Assembly (NCBI GenBank): GCA_959347315.1
Contig: OY365813.1
Coordinates: forward strand, 13,401,310-13,465,309
Length of the DNA: 64,000 nt
Origin: Bimastos eiseni
Taxonomy: Eukaryota; Annelida; Clitellata; Crassiclitellata; Lumbricidae
Direction: 5' to 3'
Made by a program: the position numbers and the translations under genes. Below the pieces are notes generated by a model. That model was not told the DNA's origin, did no database searches, and saw nothing but the letters and a program-made list of their open reading frames with translations. This document shows, in pieces, positions 47,701 to 58,000 of the stretch. Each line of letters starts with the position of its first letter. Within the stretch, counting starts at the first letter, position 1.

Positions 47701-48525
47701 ACAGCCTATAACCCGGCATATTAAGAAATGCATCCCATGAATGAGGCCGTACAATTGGCTCAGAGTGATGGTTAACACTGATCCCAGACTCACCTATATA
47801 TTGCGTAAAAAACTTGCTGTAGCCCAATGCTTTCCCGATGTAGGCTCCAGGCGTGGCTATGAAGCTGATGAAAAGCGGTCCAAGGAATGTCCTTGGTACG
47901 ACACCAGGAAATTCCAAGTGATCATACTTAACACAAGCAACAGAATGGTGTTAATGTTGAATAATCCACTAAGTATTAAATTTCATGGAACTGTACTTGG
48001 CTGGAATCAGAGTAGCTAAGTAAGAAAGTAAGTATATTCTTCATTTAACCAACTACATATCTGCATTCTGGTGAACAATACATTTAAAAGTACAGTATTC
48101 TAATTTAAAATGATTTTCACACTAGATAGTTGCCCAACCTATTGCATAACAGCTTAAATCCTTTCAAAAGTAACAATCAGTTAAAGATAAAGAATTACTT
48201 AAAATTCACCCATTATAAATTGTAATAAAGAACTCACAAACTAGCGCACTATAAATGTTTACAAGAGGTGCTAAAAATACGGTCTCGATACTACTAGTTG
48301 TGTTCTTAAGCAGACATTCATTCCGTTCTCTGATTATTTATACTTTGCAATAGCAAGTGGAGTAACCATAATGAATATCACACTCTTTACCTTCGAGATG
48401 TCCGTTCTGTGATATAAAATGTCGTGCATGGCTTGCATATTGAAACTCTCCTCCACTTTCGTAAACGGACAAATCCACAAATGCAACACCATGACACAAA
48501 ACACACTAAATGCTAACAGTCTCAT
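41794..48525 (-). CDS. ALG12: ALG12, ER alpha-1,6-mannosyltransferase
   Basis: Adds the eighth mannose, from dolichyl-phosphate-mannose, to Man7GlcNAc2-PP-dolichol in the ER lumen (family GT22, multi-pass membrane protein). Nine coding exons: 48391-48525, 47794-47926, 47067-47240, 46016-46210, 45168-45271, 44138-44364, 43148-43317, 42448-42523 and 41794-42031. All boundaries are AG/GT and all phases close, giving 483 aa (human about 488). Matching blocks: [20 protein letters not shown] in exon 1, [17 protein letters not shown] in exon 2, LPNTFALAL in exon 3, [14 protein letters not shown] in exon 4, [19 protein letters not shown] in exon 5, [13 protein letters not shown] and [11 protein letters not shown] in exon 6, [15 protein letters not shown] in exon 7 and [14 protein letters not shown] in exon 8. 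The exon 5 donor (gtatcc) and exon 6 donor (gtacgt) were chosen by phase and alignment and are weaker. Introns hold SINE copies. Confidence 0.95.
43858..44043 (-). mobile_element. tRNA-derived SINE in ALG12 intron 6
   Basis: On the minus strand: GTGGCACGGTGGCCGATTGG head, TTAGAAC, then a B-box region (slightly decayed, GTTGGTCGACCCTCG), CAGTGTAGGGACATT and a tail with TGCAGTACAACCGCAGTTGC. Same order as the copy at 45528. Confidence 0.75.
44455..44495 (+). repeat. Dispersed short repeat family D, copy 2
   Basis: AAGCTAAGCGCAGGGCACCA then GCTTATTTCTGAGCATGC, in ALG12 intron 5. Confidence 0.65.
45528..45720 (-). mobile_element. tRNA-derived SINE in ALG12 intron 4
   Basis: Best preserved copy. 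On the minus strand: TGTGGCATGGTTGCTGATTG and GTTAGAGCGATTGGCTCG (A-box side), GGGTTCGACTCTCGTCCGAG (B box), CAGTGTATATTGACC and a body ending in GGCATGTGTACACTTCTGAA. Confidence 0.8.
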
Positions 48526-48837
48526 TTTCTACAACTGTGTTACTTCAATCAAAATTCGTTGTCAACTACTGCAAAATTTATCTGACAACGTTTCATACAC
48601 GAGATGCTTTTCTGTTTAATCCCAGGTTATCCTCAAAGCGTGAGTCTCGTGGTTACCCAATGAACGCACTATATGAATATTCATGAGACAGAGCGAACCA
48701 ATATTCATGAGCCTCTAGACGCAACTGAAGCGTGACGGTTTCGACTTGGCTTAATGAATGAATGAGGTATGCATACTAAGACAATTGCAAGAGAAGATAG
48801 TAGAAGGAAACAACACAAGATACTTAGTTGACCTCAG

Positions 48838-48868
48838 AGCTCGTGAATAAGCTGGTGCCTTGCTCATT
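48838..48868 (-). repeat. Dispersed short repeat family D, copy 3
   Basis: CTCGTGAATAAGCTGGTGCC is the reverse complement of the family D core. Confidence 0.5.
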
Positions 48869-50501
48869 GGTTTTCAGTGGTGCTTTATAAGTTAGGAGAT
48901 TATGATTACGAACAGAAAAAAGCTTTTTTGATAAAACACAAAGAGAGGTTGTGTACTGGAGTTTGAGGGAAAAGTGAGTTGCAGAAAAATGGTGTGATTG
49001 ATAAATTCAATGTATGAAAATGCAAGGCGCTGTATAGCCAAAACAAAGGTATCTCAGAGGTAACCTCAGTACACCAGGAACAGCATCTCTGTTCGTTATT
49101 GGATGAAGGGTTTGAGAAAGAAGTTTATCTTGTACCAAAGTGCAAACTATATTATTTGGTCTTACATCTGATGCATTAAGAAGTCTTGCCTAAGAAGTCT
49201 TGGGCATTGTACACCCATTCAAAGGAGAAATGGGAAAAACAGGATTTGTTTCATTGCTGGATTTTTAAGCAAGTTCAGAGAAAACTATAAGAGCTGTTTG
49301 TGCAGCAGGATAGAGTGTAATGTATCAACTTTCAATTAAATACATAGGACTCGTCACTTCGAATATGACACCAATTGAAATTCGTATATCCAGCAATATC
49401 AGACTTTTTCAAATCAAATACAAAGAACGTCTTTTAATTACCACTCTAAATAATTAGTATGTGCACAGACAGCCTTAGTAAACTAGTTAAGATAAAGAAT
49501 AATGTTCTGAATGTTCTGACCCTGCTGCTTTATTCTATGTAAGAAAGGGTAGGCCCTGTTAGCGGGACCCATCGGCCCCTTTGGGGTTTCTCTTTCCCTA
49601 TTATCCCGCTTCTCCGAGTACTACTGTTTTGTTATGCATTGTCATCATTGTTGATTGATGTGATAATAAAAACATTTGGTTATGGTCATGGTTAACTAGC
49701 TGAATTTTTCCATGAGGATAAATGTGGGTACTGCCCTCAAGAGAGGATCACCAACTGGTGATGCAACTAACCCTGAATTTATGCATTAAACCTTTAATTA
49801 AACAAATGTTTTCATTGCTTCAATAAGAGAAATGTTATGATTTTCGATGATCATCATATCAGCCATAATTATCTCGGTGGATGCTACAGATTTTACTCGT
49901 AGCAATAACATAGTAATATCTATTCCTCCACATACACCTTACAGAACTGAGTCCTGTTATAGAACAATTAATGGTCCACTGAAAGCACACTATAAAGAGG
50001 TCAACAGATGGATGGTTTGCAACCATAGTAAACGTGTAACTGCTTATGACGTGGAAGGGCTATGAAGTGAAGAATTTTCCTGGGCAGCATTGATGGATAA
50101 AGCGGTAAAGCTGAGTTCAAGCAGTTTAGCAATTGGAAAAAAGAACAAAAATCAACTCAGTGACAGAAACGTGAAAGGATAATGATTTAAATTCATTTTC
50201 ACGACAAGAAATTATACATAAGAAAATAAAACAAGCAGAATGATCAGGCTAAAGCAAAAACAACCAAGTATTACTGCATCATATGCAATGTACCATACTT
50301 TTGTTGAACCAGTGACTGAAGATTGGATAGAATGCTTAAAAATTGTCCTGTAGACTATGGAGTCATGAACTCTGATTACAGTGGCCTTAAAGCATTCGTT
50401 CATCTGTGATATTTGCAGACCATAATAATAAGATAATTCGTTTAATGTATGTGCTGTGCGTGCGCTTGCAGGCATTCTTAATCAAGAAAATACTTACTTA
50501 C

Positions 50502-50588
50502 TTGCAACCAGAACACTATTCTTAGAATCAGGAACATGTCCCAGTGACAAACTGCCTTGAGCAATAGTGTGCAGTTGCAGCCCTAAAA
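50502..50588 (-). CDS. Orphan coding-like exon, unassigned
   Basis: Strong acceptor CGTTTCACTTCAG and donor A|gtaagt bound an 87-nt exon, phase 1 to phase 1. Only one of three sense frames is open; it reads LGLQLHTIAQGSLSLGHVPD then SKNSVLVA. I do not recognise the family and found no partner exon on either side. It could be part of a small unseen gene, a cassette exon, or a remnant. Confidence 0.35.
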
Positions 50589-51393
50589 CTGAAGTGAAAC
50601 GAGCAGCTAATTCAATTAATCAAAATTTTAAATAAATTTTTAATATTTTTATTTTTTCAGTAAATAAAAAACAGTTTCACCTGTTCTCACAAATATTTTC
50701 AGATTTTTGTGATGAACAGATGACACGCAATGCGAGGGAAACCGAAACCTGTGCAAAGAAGAAACAAGTCGAACTAAAAGATACAATTCTACACATGAAA
50801 CCAAAAGGCTCAATATGCAATATCCTTAACCATCAACACAAAAAGAAACTGAAAAAAAAATGCCCAGGATACATGTACGATGTCAAGCAATGCTATCGTG
50901 TACCTATAGCTTTTACAACACAAGTAAAAACACTTTGACCTAAAAATAATTAAAGAAATGCCGCTCTACAAAATACTGAAAGCAGTTTGGCAAACATTCC
51001 ATATGCAAACCATCATTTATTTGTTTACAGTTAGACTATGCACACTTACTCCACAAAGGTAATGTTTACAACTCTAAAATCCAGTCGAAAAAGAAACCCT
51101 TACCGAGTAATAGATTAACGAAAAAATACAGTTGGCTTATCTAGATGTTTTTTATGTCACTGATTCAATTGTCTTACTGTTAAAGAACAAAGACGAAGAC
51201 AAAACAAAAGGCTACTTTACTTTAAAATAACACGCACGAACACCAGACAAAAATACAACTTCAAGTGAAGTACTGTACTAAATACTTGCACAATGGCATG
51301 ATTGCAAAGTGCCAGGAAAAAATTTGTCCACTGCTATCAGATAATCCTACTACGAGTTGTGAGACAACGGGGATATTCCCCTTCAGCATCAAA

Positions 51394-51399
51394 TTTATT
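51394..51399 (-). terminator. Possible poly(A) signal of the winged-helix-repeat gene
   Basis: AATAAA on the minus strand about 670 nt downstream of the stop at 52066. Motif only. Confidence 0.3.
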
Positions 51400-52065
51400 A
51401 CCGAAAAGCTCCAGAAACAATGCAGTACATATTGAATTGAAATTTTTTAGAATAATTATCCAAGTACGATTGCCTCAAGGAGGTACAGACATAAAGAATC
51501 AAAGCTTCTGTCAGTTTTACACAGATTATTATTTTAAACCAATGAACCACATCACCATGTCGATACCACAAATTTATAAAGACATCACTGAAAATGGACT
51601 GTCTTTCCAATGAAGACCAGCTCAACAAAGGTTCCACTGCCAGCAATTGAGGCCTGGTTACGCATTCAGGGTACAATGGATGGATTTCAGAACATAAAAA
51701 GCACATTCTTGTAAATGTTTAATACTGATTTTCAATCATCTCAAACTAGTGTCTAAAGAAATAGACCATTCAGTAGCAGACAAGATTTCTCCGACTCACA
51801 CATTGGTCACCAGTGACTAAGAGTTTAATAACTGGAGAAGAAAGTCTTACATATTTCACTTGTGATTATTCATCTAATCATCGATCAAGCAAGCTGAAAT
51901 ATGTCAAATGTAAAGCTTTAAAACCTAAGTATTAATAATCTGTAGAATGGTGCGAAAAAACTTAATAATGGCCCTTGATTCAGGCAGATAATGGAAGTCC
52001 AGGAGTCCCAGCAAAAATAATCCATTCATGAATATTAATCTTCAAAAATGCCTCGACCAGTACTT

Positions 52066-55000
52066 CTATTCGCCAGAATAGAAGCTAGACGATATAATGC
52101 GGCTGGTAGATAATGTCTGGGTCATCTTATGGCAGACGACAGTACAATTATCGTTTGCCATTGTCTGCATAGCACTGCATGTCAGCTCTGTCTGACAAGA
52201 GACATCTGACGTCAGACTACACGGTGATGAAGCTGGTATCCGGTCAACCGGTGATTGAAGATCACTTTTCATAGCAAATGTTATGTCGTTTTGATTGGTG
52301 AAGACCACAGTGTGTGATTGCCACGGAGTCATGAATCCAGACACTTTAGTGGAGCAACAGTATATAAGATCGTTTGATGAGAAAAGATGGGGATTCACCG
52401 TGATGAAGCCCGTCATTTCTTGGTTGCTCATCATAAAAACGACGTAATTCTTGCCAGTGAGCGTGACACGACCGTGACCGAGGTTGATGTGAAGGTCGCT
52501 GCAGCAGATGCCCAATGCCTTGTCATCTGCAGCACAAGCACGCACCAAACGTGCAGACACAAGTTCGCGAGGGAACTTCTTATACTGCAGCGAAACGCTT
52601 TCGCCGAAAGCAAAATGGCGTCCGAGATTGCAGCAGTGCTTGAAATGCCTGGAACAGTGTTCTGGCATAAACTGTACGACCTGGTCGTCTTCCCTTCTCA
52701 CGTAAACCTGATTCCCAACAGCAGAGAGCACAGTTCCTGTCACCTCTTCAAAATCTTGTTCCTCTCTGTCATTTTCACTCTCAGCAGTCTCGTAAAGATC
52801 ATTGTTCTTTCCAGACACGTCACCAAAACACTGAACAGATAAATCCTCTCTTCGTGCTTCTTCGTCTAAGAACGTAAGATACTTGGAAATGCCATTAAGC
52901 TGACCAAACTCTTCCTTGAAATGGGGCAATTCAACAGACTGAGCCATTGATTTCCACGTTACCGGTGAAATGCTATTGCCTTTAACAGATTTCAAGGAAG
53001 ACTCAATGCGTGGTGAAGATATACCGACTTCAGCTTCATTCAATGATGAAATAACCGCAGCAGCAGACGCATGCACCATCGCATCATCAGTATTCAGTGT
53101 ACGATGAAATTTCAACTTACCAGAGTCGTCACAAACCAGCTCTGTCTCTAAATATTTTTCCATCAGGATGCCATTTGTTATGGTTTCACTGAATCTTTTT
53201 GATTTTCCCGAAGTTCTAATCACTTGAGGTACTTCCATCAACAGCTTTCCTTCATTATTCTCAGAGTCTGGAAAATGTGCCAAATTAGCCACTATGCATA
53301 AATCTTCAAGTCCTTCTTGACTTTCCATCTTGTTTAACTCATTCACATCTACTGGAACGTTCATCATTTTTGACTCTACCAACACTTCAAGAGCTTTTGC
53401 CTTTTCTGATTCTCCAGTCTTTTCAAGTATTTCACCTTCTGAAGCCATTGTCTCCGTCGTGCCATGTGCCACAGTGCAATCTTGAACCTGTGCCATGCGT
53501 GATTCTTCAAAACCATCTTGACTCTTGTTTAACTCATTCACATCTACTGGAATGTTCATCATTTTTGACTCTACCAACACCTCAAGAGCTTTTGTCTTTT
53601 CTGATTCTCCAGTCTTTTCAAGTATTTCACCTTCTGAAGCCATTGTCTCTGTCGTGCCATGTGCCACAGTGGAATCTTGAACCTGTGCCATGCGTGATTC
53701 TTCAAAACCATCTTGGCTCTTGTTTAACTCTTCCACATCTTCAGGAATGTTCATCTTTTTTGGTTCTCCTAGCACTTCACGATCTTGTACCCTTTCAGAT
53801 TCTCCAGTCTTTTCAAGTTTATCACCTTCTGCAGCCATTACATCCATCACACCAGGCACCACAGAACTGGTATCTAACATTGCACTCTCCAAACCATCAT
53901 AACATGGCTGTGTAGCATCAGACACATTTTCCAAGGATCTCGTAGAAGCGCTGCTCAAAGGCTGAGCAATTTGCCAATCATGAGCAGAAGAAAGCAGCAA
54001 CGACATGCCAAAACTAAGTGGTTGAGTGTGGCATGGGTTAAGTTCCTCAACAAATGGTCCACTGATTGAAGGGTCCACACAAGTGGATGCAAAACTTGCA
54101 ACTGGCTCTACCTCTACTGGAGTTAACTGCCTCCATGACATTCTAGGAACTGGCAAGATATGGGAAGCGGACATGTTATCGAAGGAATCTACTGTGGGAG
54201 CTGTGAACTGTGAGGTCAACACACCGGGTGTGCAAGACGTCATACCAACCTGAACATCAGATGGGAGAATGTCTTCTATAAATGAGGATGTACTCGCAGA
54301 ATATAAAGCTATCTGAGGCAGTGTTTCAAAACCAGGAGGCTTCAAAGGATGCTGAACCGATGGTGATTGCTGGCCAAGATTTATGGGCAAGCCCAAAGAC
54401 GGTAGGTACTGATACTGGGCCAAGGGAACCTGACTCGGTGGAATGTAAGCCATCTGTGGCAAGAGAAGTGCTGCAGCTGAAATTGTAGAGCCCTTGTTCA
54501 ATTCATTGCATGACACGTTCGTATAAGAAGCAGTGAAAGTTGGCCATGTGACCAGAGTCGAAGTGGCAAGAGGTAAAGAGCTCGCAAGAACAGTCGCATC
54601 GGCAGCAGGTAAACAGCTAGTGGCTGCGGGAAAGTCAGATTGCGTCAAGGGGTTTGATGGCATGGATAAGGAAGGCTCAGGTTGCACACAAGTAATGACT
54701 GATGAGTCAAGACTTAGCTGTAGTTGTCCGACTTCGGGGGCAAGATTTTGCATTCTGGAGATTTTCTGCTGATTATGGTTTGGGACCACGAGAGGCTCCA
54801 CGATCATTGCGGCAGGCTGAGGCTGGCAGAAAGTTCTGTTGAGATCGATGGAGTGTTTGTACGTGGTGAAAACCGCCGGGTGACGTAGAGAGAACGCCTG
54901 CAGATGCTTTCTCACAAAACTGACGGCATCTTTCTGCCCACCAAGCAAATTTCTGACGTCTGAAGGTGCATCCTTAAGATCAAACCTAGACTTAAGCCGC

Positions 55001-58000
55001 TTCTTTTTAGAGCCAATGACACCCTGTCTTACAATGATATCCTTTAAAAACTGAACTGCCTTGTTCTCGGTTTCTTCCGACTGCTTGCCATTAAAAGTCA
55101 AAGTATCAGCAGAGACCTGGTCGCTTTGTTCATCCAGTAAACTGGATGGATTAACAATTTGGTCAGTTCGCAGATGAAATCCATCAGTTCGACAGATAAA
55201 TAGGTCTGGACGTTCTAAACAAAATTTATTTAGGGGTGCTACCCTTAACCGAGTCGCATTCCAATGTCTGCCAAGAAACTCACGAACTTCAGGCGTGGTT
55301 TTCTGAAGATTCAACTGCTGGTTGGCTTGATTCCAAGATATTGATCCACGCATATTAAGTGCACTGACAAGAAATGAAGCCAAAGTCTGTTCAACTATCA
55401 GACGACTTTTCTGCAGGTTTCCATTGCGCACCAAATCAACAACACCGTTCCACAAGAAGAAATGTCGATCCAACCCACTGCTATACAAGTAGGTCTCAAA
55501 GCTGCCCAGTTTCTTCTTGAGGAATTCATTGACCTGACTAGAGGCATGTGGTAGGTAGTCAGACAAAGAGTCGAGCCGCAGAGGTCCGTAAGTTTCAATC
55601 AAATTGGACAGAAATCCCAGTGCATTTGACTCTGTGTCTTGCGGCACAACAAGAACTCCGTTTTGAAGGAGCAATTGGTCTCGGTACTTTGGCCAAAGCA
55701 ACTTTATTGATTTCTTGGTGAACTGAGCTGGACTTATGCCTGATATCCCAAGCAATGCTTTCACTTCAGCTGAGGCAAATGATAGGTAGTTATAACCACT
55801 CAGCTTTTCGAATACCATCGGTCCATATAACAAAATGCATCGTCTGAGAAATTCAGCGGCCATGCGCTCGACATCCCGAATCAGCATGACGCTTCCGATA
55901 ATCTCGTTGATGTAGAAACGGTTGTCATTTCTGATGATTTCATGCAGGAGTTCGAGGCCAAGATTGTCGTGCCAACGACTATGAAGAGGATTCGCCTTCT
56001 GGCAAATTGCTAGGAGCTCTGTAATGTCCACTGCACGGCCATTATTGTTGGAAAGAGCCTGAAGGCACAAGTCACTGATTACATTATGTTCATCTTTAAC
56101 ACATGTCACGAAACTCGGGACACTGGCGACATCTGCCTTTTGGGAATTAGTTAAGTCTTCGGAAACCATGCCAGTCTGTTCGAGAGGGAGTGGTGATGAC
56201 TGCAACATTGGTGAACTGTTTACTTTAGGAGGGTGCGTCTCCGTAGCAACATCCACATGAATAGCAAGGTTTGAAATTTTATCTTCCAGGATAGAGTCTG
56301 TTTCGATCTCGGCTGCAGTGCCTTCGCAATTTGCAGATGCAGGATCAGAACTCGTGCTCTCATTGCTGTCTTCGATTTCATCCAGTCTCTTTTTAGCTTC
56401 ACTTCTAGTTTCAGCACCTCGAAATTGGTTGGTTTCAGACATTGAGAGGATATAGTCCATGTCAAATTGATCGAGCCGATTGAATTCAGCGGAGACACCG
56501 TCGTCAAAATATTTCTCTGACATCGTCGTCGGAAGGAGACTGAAGTCAAGATCTTCGAGCACAGACCCTGAAGTAGTTGTAATAGCTTTAGAAGACCTTC
56601 CTGACAATGTCAAAGCAAAGTCAAAGTCGGGATCATCATAATTGGATACATATGCTGAAGTAGCATCGCGTTCAACGGGTTTTGAATCTCTTGTCGCATC
56701 TATTCCTTTTGAGACAGCAATGTCTGGCTTTTCGTCATCACTGGACTTGCTGACACATTCGCCTTCATAAAGAGATGCAATGATTTCAATGCCATTGACC
56801 TCGTATAATTTGAACACATTTGGAAACTGAAGCAAAAAGGCTTTTACACTTTCAGGACTTCCACCAGTAGCAGTTCTGATGGCAGACGAAGCTTGCGAAA
56901 GGTGGCCATGAATTTTCGAGACTTGGGTTGGGCCACGTTTATTCAAAACATCAAGATAAAATTCAATGGCATCTCCACATGTTTCACTTATCAATTCAAC
57001 GCAAAATCCACGATCAGATATTTTGAAAATGGCCGGATTTTCCTCAACAAATGATAAAACATCTTGTTCACTACAACCGAGCTCATCCTGAACGACTTTT
57101 GATGCCTGAGAAACGAGCGGCACAATGTCTCTAAGAACCATCGTAGTGTGCATTTTCAGGATACTGGTCAGAAAATCTATTCCGGAACTTGTTTTTGCAG
57201 TTGTCACTTTAGAATCAGATTTCTCACGAGTCGGTTTCACTGTGGGCTCATTCTGCGAATCGTTCGCTGCTCTGGCTTTTGCCAAACATCGATCAACACC
57301 ACCGGGCTCTTTATTAGAAAATGCAGCCTTGGCTGATGCAGACAATACAAGCCCAGTGGTCATTGCAGATACCCTGGCATCCACACTGTCCTTTCTTTCA
57401 TTCAGTTCTTCAGTCACTGTCATAGATTGTCTACTGGATATGAGTTCCCTTAATTTGGGGGATGCCATTAGTCCTTGCTGTCCTTCATAGACATGGAAAA
57501 CATCAAAGTACTGTCGCAGAAAATCTTCCAATTTTGCAACTGTACCACCAATTACGTTGCGAATTCGTCGAGAAGCAGACGATATATGACCAACCAAAGA
57601 TGTGAGTTGCATATCACTCTTCACATTCAAAATGTTACAGCACAGTGCAATCGCATCTCGAACGGCATCGTCTCTAAGCTCAATCAGGTTGATAGGGCCT
57701 GACATCTTGAACACAGAAGGATGCCGTTTCACAAAAGCAGTTATCAGATCTTCGTCGGCCAGGATCTCACAAATTTCAGCCGGAGCGTGCCACAGAAATT
57801 CCTTAACATTCTCTATGGTTAGCACTTCATCTCGTTCTAAAAGATTTCGCAAACAATCAACAGCAAGATTTTCAGATTTTTCTAAATCAGAAAAAAATCC
57901 CTTGCACTTTGATGAATCAACGTCTGAAAAAGAATCTTTGTTCCCATCAGTCACAGATGTTGTCAGCTTGTTCTCATCCTCACTCAACTGCTGCACATGG

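Larger units (their letters stand above)
48526..52065. other. Region between ALG12 and the winged-helix-repeat gene
   Basis: ALG12 promoter side to about 48.8 kb (two CAATATTCATGAG-like motifs at 48.67-48.71 kb), a short family D repeat (48838-48868), a GCAAGGCGCTGTATAGCC repeat piece (49022) and one coding-like orphan exon (50502-50588). From about 51.4 to 52.07 kb it is probably 3'UTR of the downstream-facing gene. Confidence 0.5.

Noticed and set aside
53370..53915. 181-codon plus-strand ORF, Leu/Ser/Pro-rich
   Set aside because: Antisense shadow of the 195-bp coding repeat in the winged-helix gene.
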